The notes under the pieces: model-generated | The model's database searches: none | The model's input: the letters and a program-made list of their open reading frames with translations, nothing else | What the model was told of the DNA's origin: nothing | Made by a program: the position numbers and the translations under genes | DNA from: CAVQMB01 sp963713445 | Lineage (GTDB): Bacteria > Pseudomonadota > Gammaproteobacteria > Competibacterales > Competibacteraceae | Length of the DNA stretch: 64,000 nt | NCBI GenBank assembly: GCA_963713445.1 | Contig: CAVQMB010000021.1 | Location: 51,272-115,271 of the forward strand | Direction: 5' to 3' | Shown here: positions 41,759-49,777 of the stretch, in pieces | Layout of the letters: each line of letters starts with the position of its first letter | Position numbering within the stretch: position 1 is the stretch's first letter

Positions 41759-41993
41759 ACGTATTCCCCTCGGCAGTTGCGTTGGTGCCAGCGTACCTGC
41801 CCGGACACGGACCGAACCTTAAACTCGGTCAAACAATGGCCGTGCCGGCGCGGCAGGCGCCGGGGCGCGGTCAATCGCGAGAGCTACGATACCCGGCAGC
41901 CGGACGGCGCCGGGGCGGGGTTCTGACACGGCTACCAAGAGCGGCATGCGACCCACGGCCGGATCGAAAACGCTGCAGCGGGAAACCAACTAA

Positions 41994-42779
41994 ATGAGCC
42001 AACCCACCGGAAAAGTGGCTGCTTGGAGCGACAAATTCGAAGTCGACTGTGAAGCCTGCCGGGGACGTATCGACGGCCTCTGCAGCGTCTGCACTCCAGC
42101 CACACTGGCTGCCATTTCACGTTACAAGACTGCCGAGCTGCGGCTGGAACCCGGGCAGCACCTGTTCCGACTGAGTGAACCCTGTGAAGCGATCTACAAT
42201 CTGGTTGATGGTTGGGTGCTGCTCTACACCCTGCTGGATGACGGCCGCCGCCAGATCCTGCATTTCGCCCTGCCCGGCTCGGTGTTGGGCTTCCACCCGG
42301 CCCAGGGCGCCATGGCCACCTACGCAGCCCAGGCCCTGACCGCTGCCACCGTATGCATGATCCCCCACGATAGCCTCCTCCGCTTGTCGCGAAAAAACCC
42401 GGACATTGCCCTGCGGCTGGCCTGGCTGGTGTCGCGCGACCGCAGCCTGGCCTACGATCACCTGACCAGCGTGGGCCGCCACTCAGCGCGGCGCCGGGTA
42501 GCGCATTTGCTGCTGGAACTGTTCATCCGCTACCGCAGCCAGTGGCCGGGACATCACAGTGACCAGATGCATCTGCCGCTGACCCAGGAGCACATCGGTG
42601 AGGCGACTGGGCTGACGGGAGTCCATGTCAACCGGGTGCTGGCCAGTCTGCGCGACGATGGCATTATCACATTCCACTATCGCCAGTTGCGCATACTCGA
42701 TCCGGACCGGCTGTTCGACGTCGCCGGGCTGGATCCGCAGGTGGTCTACTCCTGGACCCGGCGGGAACCGTCCAGGTAG
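41994..42779 (+). CDS. Crp/Fnr family transcriptional regulator with FNR-type cysteines
   Basis: Cyclic-nucleotide-fold regulator (261 aa). Residues about 40-130 form the sensor beta-barrel, and 185-245 the winged helix with LPLTQEHIGEATGLTGVHVNRVLASL as helix-turn-helix. Cysteines C19, C22, C30 and C33 in the N-terminal extension (VDCEACRGRI, GLCSVC), and C121 in the barrel, resemble the FNR [4Fe-4S] ligands (20, 23, 29 and 122 in E. coli). The FNR recognition pattern E-xx-SR is replaced by TGVHVNR, so the DNA target probably differs from the FNR box. Its targets are unknown; the divergent Cys-rich gene is a candidate. The 3' end overlaps the convergent DUF4892 gene by 34 bp. Confidence 0.87.
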   Translation: MSQPTGKVAAWSDKFEVDCEACRGRIDGLCSVCTPATLAAISRYKTAELRLEPGQHLFRLSEPCEAIYNLVDGWVLLYTLLDDGRRQILHFALPGSVLGFHPAQGAMATYAAQALTAATVCMIPHDSLLRLSRKNPDIALRLAWLVSRDRSLAYDHLTSVGRHSARRRVAHLLLELFIRYRSQWPGHHSDQMHLPLTQEHIGEATGLTGVHVNRVLASLRDDGIITFHYRQLRILDPDRLFDVAGLDPQVVYSWTRREPSR

Positions 42780-43360
42780 TTCGCGGGCAGCGGCTCAATC
42801 ACATCGACCTGGGTGTAGATACGGCTGTCCCCGGGGCGGTCGAGGTTGCCGTTGCGCAGTGTATAAATCATGGCGTACATCGCCCCTTCAGCCGAGCCAC
42901 GGCGGGCCGCCAGGTAACGCTGCTCCCAATAGCCGTCGGTAAAATGCAGTTCGTTCTGCGCCACCAGGCGGTTGAATGCAGGTCCGCCACAGTCGCTGTC
43001 AGAGCAGCTAAACACCGGCTCGAAGCCCTTGCTTTCCAGCGCTTTTTGATAGCTCTGCTGGACGGCCTGCAGCGACGCGCTGGGGGGCGCAAGGAAGATG
43101 AAGCGGGTAATCATGCCGCGCAGGTGGATGCCTGCAGTATGCGATCCTGTCGCACCAGGCCTCGGCCTGACCCGGCCAGTGACCAGCAAGTAGTCGCCAA
43201 AAGGCCGCAGATCGTAACGCAGGATTTCAGAGTGCTCGAATTCCTTGATCAGGGGATGGGCAACCCCGTTCTGCATCGCGGCAGACGCCATACTGCACCC
43301 CTCTATCAGGGCAAGCGTCAGCGCCACCGTAGTCACGGCACGCAGCCACAATGCACCCAT
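42746..43360 (-). CDS. DUF4892-like exported protein
   Basis: A 204-aa protein with a hydrophobic N-terminus (WLRAVTTVALTLALIEGC) that is either a signal peptide or a lipoprotein signal, although Glu at -2 is atypical for a lipobox. The body HPLIKEFEHSEILRYDLRPF, a strand ITRFIFLAPPSASLQAV, SKGFEPVFSCSDSDCGG with three cysteines, and the later DGYWEQRYLAARR match DUF4892 proteins. Function is unknown; periplasmic or outer-membrane location is expected. It overlaps the FNR-like gene's end. Confidence 0.72.
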   Translation of the reverse strand: MGALWLRAVTTVALTLALIEGCSMASAAMQNGVAHPLIKEFEHSEILRYDLRPFGDYLLVTGRVRPRPGATGSHTAGIHLRGMITRFIFLAPPSASLQAVQQSYQKALESKGFEPVFSCSDSDCGGPAFNRLVAQNELHFTDGYWEQRYLAARRGSAEGAMYAMIYTLRNGNLDRPGDSRIYTQVDVIEPLPANYLDGSRRVQE

Positions 43361-43621
43361 GCGATAATCTCCCTATCATCGGTGTTACCCATCGACTCAT
43401 CCTAACCGCATGCGCCCACTGATTGCACCCCGGGTCCAATCGCGACGCACTGGCATGCATTGGGTTATACCTCACCCAGTGGCAGATCGCACAGCGTACG
43501 TGGTCTGGTTTGCTTACCCACACAACGGAAGTAGAATTCCCGGCAAAATGATTCCGATCGAACCGAACGATCGCCCAGGCCGCAGTGCCACAGCGGCCCG
43601 AACTTTTACCCAAGAGCGACC

Positions 43622-45055
43622 ATGAGCAATCAACCCGAACTATACCGGCTCACTGCCACCGACGCCGTCGAACAACTGAACCGGGGCGAGGTGACGCCGC
43701 TGGAGCTGGTCGAAGCCGCCGCCGAACGCATCGCCGCCACCGATCCACACCTCAACGCCTTGCCCACGCTGTGCCTGGACCGCGCCCGCCAACAGGCCCA
43801 GGCGATCATGGCCGGCGAGCGCCCGCGCGGTCTGCTGGGTGGCCTGCCGATCGCGATCAAGGATCTGACCGACGTCGCCGGCGTGCGTACCACCTATGGT
43901 TCACCCATCTACAGCGACTATATCCCAGGGCGCTCCGATATCCTGGTCGAGCGGCTGGAGGCTCAGGGCGCCATCGTCATCGGTAAGTCCAACACACCTG
44001 AATTCGGGGCCGGTGCCAGCACCTTCAATCCGGTGTTCGGCAAGACCCGCAACCCCTGGAACACCGCCAAGTCGGTGGCAGGCTCGTCGGGTGGGTCGGC
44101 GGCCGCCCTGGCAGCAGGCCAGGTCTGGCTCGCCACCGGCTCCGATCTGGCTGGCAGCCTGCGCACGCCGGCCAGCTTCAACGGCGTGCTGGGCCTGCGG
44201 CCGACACCCGGACGGGTCGCGCACGGCCCGGTCCTGTTGCCCTGGAACAACCTCGGTGTGGACGGCCCGATGGCGCGCAACGCCGCCGACTGCGCGCTGC
44301 TACTGGACGCCATGGCCGGGGAGCATCCGGAGGACCCACTGGCCTGGCCAGCACCCGACCACAGCTTCCTGAGTGCCGTGCGCGCCGCCACCGCACCGGC
44401 GCGGATTGCCTTCAGTCCCGATCTGGGTATCGTGCCGGTGGATCCGGAAGTCGCATCGATCTGTGAACAAGCTGCCCAGCGCTTTGGCCCTCTGGGCAGC
44501 TCCGTAGAGGCCGCCTGCCCCAGTTTTGCCGAAGCCATCGACAGCTTCCAGGTACTGCGGGCCGCCAACTACGCCGCCAGCCACAAGTCTCATCTGGAGC
44601 GCCACCGTGATCAGCTCAAAGCGGATGTGATCTGGAACATCGAAAAAGGCCTGAACCAATCCGCCAGCGACATCGCCGAAGCCGGGCTGGCGCGCGGCCG
44701 GTTGTTCCGGCGGGTATCGCGCTTCTTTCAACATTACGACCTGCTGCTGTGTCCGACCGCCATCGTGCCCCCGTTCGATGTCGATGTGCGCTACATCGAC
44801 GAGGTCAATGGCCAGCGCTTCGACAATTACGTCCACTGGCTGGCCATTACCTTCGCTATCACCCTGGTCGGCTGTCCGGCGGTATCGGTGCCGGCCGGCC
44901 TGACCGCTAACGGCCTGCCGGTCGGTCTGCAAATCGTTGGACCACCGCATTCCGAGGCCCGGGTGCTGGCGGCGGCAGCGTTGCTGGAGCAGACCCGTGA
45001 TTTCGGTGGACAACTGCCGATCGATCCCCGCGACGCCAACGGCAACGTGCTGTAG
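43622..45055 (+). CDS. Amidase (amidase signature family)
   Basis: Ser-Ser-Lys amidase of 477 aa. LLGGLPIAIKDLTDVAGVRTTYG contains the catalytic Lys; the signature region SVAGSSGGSAAALAAGQVW provides the cis-Ser, and SDLAGSLRTPASFNG the nucleophilic Ser. One Gly of the usual D-x-GG-S oxyanion loop is Ala (SDLAGS), conservative but noteworthy. Typical substrates are aliphatic or aryl amides. The nitrilase gene starts 31 nt downstream, so this pair may process nitriles and their amides. No GatB/C genes are adjacent, so GatA is unlikely. Confidence 0.88.
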   Translation: MSNQPELYRLTATDAVEQLNRGEVTPLELVEAAAERIAATDPHLNALPTLCLDRARQQAQAIMAGERPRGLLGGLPIAIKDLTDVAGVRTTYGSPIYSDYIPGRSDILVERLEAQGAIVIGKSNTPEFGAGASTFNPVFGKTRNPWNTAKSVAGSSGGSAAALAAGQVWLATGSDLAGSLRTPASFNGVLGLRPTPGRVAHGPVLLPWNNLGVDGPMARNAADCALLLDAMAGEHPEDPLAWPAPDHSFLSAVRAATAPARIAFSPDLGIVPVDPEVASICEQAAQRFGPLGSSVEAACPSFAEAIDSFQVLRAANYAASHKSHLERHRDQLKADVIWNIEKGLNQSASDIAEAGLARGRLFRRVSRFFQHYDLLLCPTAIVPPFDVDVRYIDEVNGQRFDNYVHWLAITFAITLVGCPAVSVPAGLTANGLPVGLQIVGPPHSEARVLAAAALLEQTRDFGGQLPIDPRDANGNVL

Positions 45056-45086
45056 TCGACCGACGGCCCAACTGGAACCGATTACC

Positions 45087-46217
45087 ATGAGCGCCAATGA
45101 GCCGGTCAAGACGGCCATAGCCCACGTCAGCCCGGTGTTTCTGGACACCGCCGCGACCATCGACAAAGCCTGCGCAATCATCGCCGAGGTCGCCCGGGCA
45201 GGGGCACGGCTAGTGGTGTTTCCCGAGACCTACGTGCCGGCGTTCCCGCTGTGGTCGGCGCTGCAGGCACCAATCTACAGCCACGCGTTCTTCACGCGCC
45301 TGGCGCAGGCGGCGATCCGGGTGCCCGGCCCGGAGGTAGCCCGGTTGAGCGCAGCCGCCCGCCGTCACGACATCATGGTGTCGATCGGAATCAACGAGGG
45401 CACGACCGCCAGCGTCGGCTGCCTGTGGAACAGCAACCTGCTGTTCGGCAGCGACGGCAGCCTGCTCAACCACCATCGCAAGCTGGTGCCGACGTTCTTC
45501 GAGAAGCTCACCTGGGCGCCCGGCGACGGTGCGGGCTTACGCGTGGTGGACACGGCGCTCGGCCGGGTCGGCATGCTGATCTGCGGCGAGAACACCAATC
45601 CGCTGGCGCGCTATACGCTGATCGCCCAGGGAGAGCAGATCCATCTGTCCAGCTATCCCCCGGCCTGGCCGACGCGTGACCCGGCCGCCGGCGGCAACTA
45701 CGATCTGGCTGATGCGATCCGGATACGGGCCGCCGCCCATGCCTTCGAGGGCAAATGCTTCAATCTGGTGGCTGCCGGGTTCCTCGATGCCCATACCCGG
45801 GAGCAACTGCTTGGCTGTGGTCCCGCTGCCGGCCGGATCCTGGACCAGACCCCGCGTGGCGTTTCCATGGCGGTGAATCCAAGCGGCAGCTTAATCGGCG
45901 AACCACTTTGCGACAGCGAGGGCCTGCTGTACGCAGACATCAGACTCGACGACTGTATCGAGCCCAAGCAGTTCCACGACTTAGCCGGCGGCTACAACCG
46001 GTTCGATGTGTTCCACCTGGAGGTCAATCGGTCAGCGCTGCGGCCGGTGCATTTCGCAGCCGCGGCTGCAAGTGCCTGTCATCAGGCATCGGAAACGGCT
46101 GACGACGTCGAACCGGACCGGCTTTCGGTTGCTGCAAGGGCCAAACCGACAACGCTTGCTGACCAGGCTGGCGGCCGACCGACTCGGCCGGCCCATAACA
46201 TCGAAGATGATCGATAA
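45087..46217 (+). CDS. Nitrilase family carbon-nitrogen hydrolase
   Basis: C-N hydrolase superfamily enzyme (376 aa) of the true nitrilase branch. The catalytic Glu is in VVFPETYVPAFP, the Lys in NHHRKLVPTFFEKL, and the nucleophilic Cys in VGMLICGENTNPLARY. Nitrile hydrolysis gives the acid and ammonia. The C-terminus beyond about residue 310 is long and low-complexity. The frame is open upstream into the amidase gene, but the ATG at 45087 is the first in front of the conserved AIAHVSPVFLDTAAT. It is followed by a GNAT gene after 17 nt with a GGAGG in between. Confidence 0.88.
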   Translation: MSANEPVKTAIAHVSPVFLDTAATIDKACAIIAEVARAGARLVVFPETYVPAFPLWSALQAPIYSHAFFTRLAQAAIRVPGPEVARLSAAARRHDIMVSIGINEGTTASVGCLWNSNLLFGSDGSLLNHHRKLVPTFFEKLTWAPGDGAGLRVVDTALGRVGMLICGENTNPLARYTLIAQGEQIHLSSYPPAWPTRDPAAGGNYDLADAIRIRAAAHAFEGKCFNLVAAGFLDAHTREQLLGCGPAAGRILDQTPRGVSMAVNPSGSLIGEPLCDSEGLLYADIRLDDCIEPKQFHDLAGGYNRFDVFHLEVNRSALRPVHFAAAAASACHQASETADDVEPDRLSVAARAKPTTLADQAGGRPTRPAHNIEDDR

Positions 46218-46234
46218 CCGCTAGCGGAGGCTTC

Positions 46235-46780
46235 ATGAAGTCGGTCGACGTGACCGTGTATTACCTGGAAATGACCGCGCCTGGGCAACTGCGACCCAAA
46301 GCCGGCGAACTGACCAACGTCGCGATCCGCCAGGCTGAAATCCCGCTGCCGGAACTCGGCCGCTTCCTGTACAGCGCCGTTGGCGCCGACTGGTACTGGC
46401 TCGAGCGCCTGAGCTGGACATACCAGAACTGGCTCAACTGGCTGCAGCAACCCGGAGTCGAAACCTGGGTCGCCTACTGGCGCGGTACCCCGGCCGGCTA
46501 TTATGAACTCGCACCGCGGCCGGCCGGCCATATCGACATCGCCTACTTCGGGCTGCTGCCGCGCTTCATCGGCCAGGGTCTTGGGGGCCGGCTGCTAACC
46601 CATGCGGTGCGCCGGGCCTGGCAACAACAGCCTAACCGGGTGACCCTGAACACCTGCAGTCTGGATCACCCTGGCGCCCTGGCCAACTATCAGGCCCGGG
46701 GTTTTCGCGTCTACCATGAAGACATCGAACGCCGTACCCTACCCGACCGCTCCCCGGGGCCGTGGCCGGGGGCGCGTTGA
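46235..46780 (+). CDS. GNAT family N-acetyltransferase
   Basis: Acetyl-CoA-dependent acetyltransferase fold, 181 aa. The acetyl-CoA loop motif is IAYFGLLPRFIGQGLGGRLLTHAVRRAW (residues about 102-129; RFIGQGLGGRL holds the R/Q-x-x-G-x-G/A pattern), and LDHPGALANYQARGFRVYHE is the C-terminal GNAT block. The N-terminal part is rich in Trp/Tyr (WYWLERLSWTYQNWLNWL). It is the third gene of the amidase-nitrilase run. Substrate is unknown; an amine released by the amidase or nitrilase is conceivable. Confidence 0.85.
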   Translation: MKSVDVTVYYLEMTAPGQLRPKAGELTNVAIRQAEIPLPELGRFLYSAVGADWYWLERLSWTYQNWLNWLQQPGVETWVAYWRGTPAGYYELAPRPAGHIDIAYFGLLPRFIGQGLGGRLLTHAVRRAWQQQPNRVTLNTCSLDHPGALANYQARGFRVYHEDIERRTLPDRSPGPWPGAR

Positions 46781-46815
46781 CAGCTGGGCCTGATGATGGT
46801 GAGTACGCAGATGCG

Positions 46816-48168
46816 CTAGCTAGCCGTCGCCTCGCGCGCCACGCGGCGCCGGATCCGGCCGATACCGAACCACACGCCCAGCACCACCACTGGCAGCGCC
46901 AACCCGGTCAAACGCTCGGGTTCCAGCGGCACCCCCCAGGCTGCCAGCGACTTGAAGGCGTGGCCCAACAAGCCGACCACGTAGTAGCTGATAACGGCCA
47001 CCGACAGTCCCTCGACCGTTTCCTGCAGCCTCAATTGCAGTTGCGCCCGCCGGTTCATGGACGTCAACAGATCCCGGTTCTGCCGCTCCAACTCCACATC
47101 GACCCGGGTCCGCAGCAGATTAGCCGCACGCGACACCCGCTCCGACAACACCGCCAGGCGTTCACTGACCGACTCGCACGTACGTATCGCCGGCGCCAGC
47201 CTGCGATCCATGAATTCCTGGATCGGCGCCCGAGCCGCCAGCCGCGCCTCGCGCAGTTCGCTGATCCGGCGCTGGACCAGCGCATAATAGGCCCGGGCTG
47301 CACTGAACCGGTAATTACCTGCCGCCGCCAGCCGCTCGATTCCCGCTGCGAGCTCGGTGAGCTGATCGAGCAAGGCGTGATCATCCGCGCCGCCGTCGCT
47401 GGCGGCGAGCTGTGCCGTCAGCGTGCCCAGCTTGGCCTCGGCTTCGCTGACCTGGACACCGATACGCCGCGCCAGGGGAAACGCCAGCAATGCCATCATG
47501 CGGTAGGTCTCGATCTCCAGCAATCGCTGCACCAGACGGCCCGCCTGGCGACCACTGAGACCCTGATCGCGCAGTAGAATGCGGCTGAAACCATCGCCGT
47601 GCAGGCGGAAATCACTCCACCCCTGGGCAACGCCACCGGACAGCACGCTGCCGGCAATGTTGTCCGAGGCAAACAGCCCAGCCAGCTCCTCGGCGCTGCG
47701 TTCAGGCGTTTCGGCCGGCTCCAGCGCCAGGTGGATGGCCACCAGGATCTCGCCGGTAAGGCCCGCCAGCCAGTCCCGCGGGACCCGTTCTATGACGCAG
47801 TCGCGGAACGGTTCAGCAAACCGTTCAGGACGGATGAAGGTGTAGGTCGAGAACTCGGTGTGACGTTCCCAGTTCAGCCGGAACGGCCCCAGGTCGACAT
47901 ACCAGTAATTGGAATCGGCCGGCGGTCCGGCCGCACCGAACCGGCGGCACAACTCGGTGACATGGTGGCGTTCAGGTTGATCCGCCGCCTCCCCCGACAA
48001 CAAAGCCAGATGCGACACCTTGCACGGGGCCCGCAATACCACCGCCGGACGGGCATGGATCTCGTTGGTGAGCTGCTCCCGCAGCGCATGCTCAGCCACC
48101 CCCGGCACCGCCCATTGCTTCCCCGGCACCGGCCTTGTTGTCACCGTCGGGTCATCTGTCGTACTCAC
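46816..48168 (-). CDS. DUF3422 family inner-membrane protein
   Basis: Uncharacterised protein, 450 aa, with an N-terminal soluble part that starts LREQLTNEIHARPAV, a central coiled-coil-like region (about 250-400) and two hydrophobic segments at the C-terminus (VAVISYYVVGLLGHAF and LTGLALPVVVLGVWFGI). This layout is that of DUF3422. A longer frame exists upstream, but GTG 48168 has GGGGGA at 6 nt and gives the family length. The long helices before two C-terminal helices look like a membrane-anchored coiled-coil sensor. Function unknown. Confidence 0.82.
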   Translation of the reverse strand: MSTTDDPTVTTRPVPGKQWAVPGVAEHALREQLTNEIHARPAVVLRAPCKVSHLALLSGEAADQPERHHVTELCRRFGAAGPPADSNYWYVDLGPFRLNWERHTEFSTYTFIRPERFAEPFRDCVIERVPRDWLAGLTGEILVAIHLALEPAETPERSAEELAGLFASDNIAGSVLSGGVAQGWSDFRLHGDGFSRILLRDQGLSGRQAGRLVQRLLEIETYRMMALLAFPLARRIGVQVSEAEAKLGTLTAQLAASDGGADDHALLDQLTELAAGIERLAAAGNYRFSAARAYYALVQRRISELREARLAARAPIQEFMDRRLAPAIRTCESVSERLAVLSERVSRAANLLRTRVDVELERQNRDLLTSMNRRAQLQLRLQETVEGLSVAVISYYVVGLLGHAFKSLAAWGVPLEPERLTGLALPVVVLGVWFGIGRIRRRVAREATAS

Positions 48169-48384
48169 CCGTGGTCCCCCGATTGCATAAACGCAAGGAT
48201 AATAGCAAGCTAAGAACCGAACCACGCGAGTTTCGGTCCATCCACTAAAGCGGCCAGGTGACAGTACCAGGCCCGCCGTCAGCGCCCTGCGGAACACAGG
48301 CCGCTGACGGACCGAAACCATAGCAAGGGACGTGCCGGAACGACCGGACATTGAGGCCCGCACATTATGCTTATGAGGTCCATC

Positions 48385-49041
48385 ATGTCGCTGTTACACA
48401 AATCCAACGCTCTCCCCAATCCCGATCAAGCGCTGCCGGGCCGGCTCGACATCATGCCGGTGCCGGAACGCCACTACGTCACCGGCCATCCGCTGCGCCC
48501 GCCGTTTCCGGCCGGACTGCAGCAAGCATTATTCGGGCTGGGCTGTTTCTGGGGCGCGGAGCGCCTGTACTGGCGACTCGACGGGGTCTACACCACGGCC
48601 GTCGGTTACGCCGGCGGCTTCACCCCGAACCCTACTTACCATGAGGTCTGTAGCGGCCAGACCGGACATGCCGAAGTGGTACTGGTGGTGTTCGAGCCGG
48701 CCCGAATCGGCTATGAACAATTGCTGCAGACGTTCTGGGAATCACATGACCCGACCCAGGGCATGCGCCAGGGCAACGATTTCGGTACTCAGTATCGCTC
48801 CTGTATCTACACCAGCAATCCAGAGCAGCTGGCCGCCGCCAAAGCCTCGCGCGACGCCTATCAGCGGGCGCTTAAGCACGCCAACTACGGACGCATCACA
48901 ACCGAGATCAAGCCGGCGGGCGAGTTCTACTATGCCGAGGAGTACCATCAGCAATACCTGGCCAAGAATCCGGGCGGCTACTGCGGCCTGGGCGGCACCG
49001 GAGTGAGCTGCCCGGCCGGTCTGCAACTGGCCGACGGCTGA
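48385..49041 (+). CDS. msrA: Peptide-methionine (S)-S-oxide reductase A
   Basis: Repairs methionine-S-sulfoxide. The catalytic motif GLGCFWGAERLYWRL (Cys nucleophile), YAGGFTPNPTYHEVCSGQTGHAE and the resolving cysteines near GGYCGLGGTGVSCP are intact. Start at ATG 48385 (MSLLHKSN) with GAGGT 5 nt upstream gives 218 aa; an earlier in-frame ATG (48367) is less well placed. It is divergent from the DUF3422 gene and precedes a 2OG-Fe(II) oxygenase after 52 bp. Confidence 0.95.
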   Translation: MSLLHKSNALPNPDQALPGRLDIMPVPERHYVTGHPLRPPFPAGLQQALFGLGCFWGAERLYWRLDGVYTTAVGYAGGFTPNPTYHEVCSGQTGHAEVVLVVFEPARIGYEQLLQTFWESHDPTQGMRQGNDFGTQYRSCIYTSNPEQLAAAKASRDAYQRALKHANYGRITTEIKPAGEFYYAEEYHQQYLAKNPGGYCGLGGTGVSCPAGLQLADG

Positions 49042-49093
49042 ACCGGACGGTCAGTGTCCCAACCGGTTCCGGCAGCGCGCGCGGGCCTGCGCC

Positions 49094-49702
49094 ATGACCC
49101 AGCCGGTGGTCGACGTTGACTCGGCAGAACGGCTGGTCGATGCCGGGTGGGTGGTGCTGCCCGATTTCATGGTCGAAGAACACTGGCATCAGCTGGCCCG
49201 CGACAGCCGTCGGTTCTGGCGGCGCGGCGCGTTCCGCCACGCCGGTGTTGGTCGCGGGGCCAGTTTCTCGATCCGGCCCAGTATCCGCAATGACCGGGTC
49301 TGCTGGCTCGATCCAGCGTCGGCCACCGTCGCCCAGCGTCATTACTTCACGCGCATGGAGGGACTTCGGCTGGCGTTGAACCGGACCCTGTATCTGGGAC
49401 TGTTCGGCTTCGAAGCCCATCTGGCGCTATACCCGCCCGGCGCATTCTATCGCCGCCATCTGGATCGATTCCGCGACGCACCGCACCGGCGCGTATCGTG
49501 CGTATTCTACCTCAATGACGACTGGCACTCCGACGACGGCGGCGCGCTGCGACTCTATCCACCCGGACAGCCCGCGCAGGACATTCTGCCCCGGGGCGGT
49601 GCACTGGTTCTGTTTCTCAGTGCTACCATCGAGCATGAAGTGCTGCCAGCCCGGCGCGAACGCCTCAGCATCACCGGTTGGCTGGGCCAGCGTCCAGCGT
49701 GA
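49094..49702 (+). CDS. 2-oxoglutarate/Fe(II)-dependent oxygenase
   Basis: Double-stranded beta-helix oxygenase, 202 aa. The facial triad is His and Asp in YRRHLDRFRD followed by a distal His in SATIEHEVLP, and the 2OG-binding Arg in RERLSITGWLG. FYLNDDWHSDDGGALRLYPP is the typical prolyl-4-hydroxylase-like loop. Members modify proteins or small molecules; the target here is not known. It stands 75 bp before the liu-type cluster but lies upstream of that promoter. Confidence 0.85.
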   Translation: MTQPVVDVDSAERLVDAGWVVLPDFMVEEHWHQLARDSRRFWRRGAFRHAGVGRGASFSIRPSIRNDRVCWLDPASATVAQRHYFTRMEGLRLALNRTLYLGLFGFEAHLALYPPGAFYRRHLDRFRDAPHRRVSCVFYLNDDWHSDDGGALRLYPPGQPAQDILPRGGALVLFLSATIEHEVLPARRERLSITGWLGQRPA

Positions 49703-49713
49703 TCCCGGCTTAA

Positions 49714-49742
49714 TTGACGTTTACGTAAACGTTACTTAAGCT
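49714..49742 (+). promoter_or_regulatory. Promoter and 16-bp palindromic operator of the liu-type operon
   Basis: ACGTTTACGTAAACGT (49717-49732) is a perfect 16-bp palindrome 45 bp upstream of the isovaleryl-CoA dehydrogenase ATG. It overlaps the -35-like TTGACG (49714-49719), and TAAGCT (49737-49742) is a -10 candidate at 17 bp, with a second at 19 bp. LiuR, a MerR-family regulator of such operons, binds palindromes of this kind, so it is my first guess; no liuR gene is in the window. Confidence 0.6.
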
Positions 49743-49777
49743 AAGTTGACCAAACCACCAGTGGGAGCGAACAGCTC

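Noticed and set aside
43622..45055. GatA (glutamyl-tRNA amidotransferase subunit)
   Set aside because: No GatB or GatC is next to it, and a nitrilase follows; a stand-alone amidase is more likely.
46218..46227. A 10-bp palindrome CCGCTAGCGG between nitrilase and GNAT
   Set aside because: Too short, and part of it overlaps the GNAT ribosome-binding site; likely chance.
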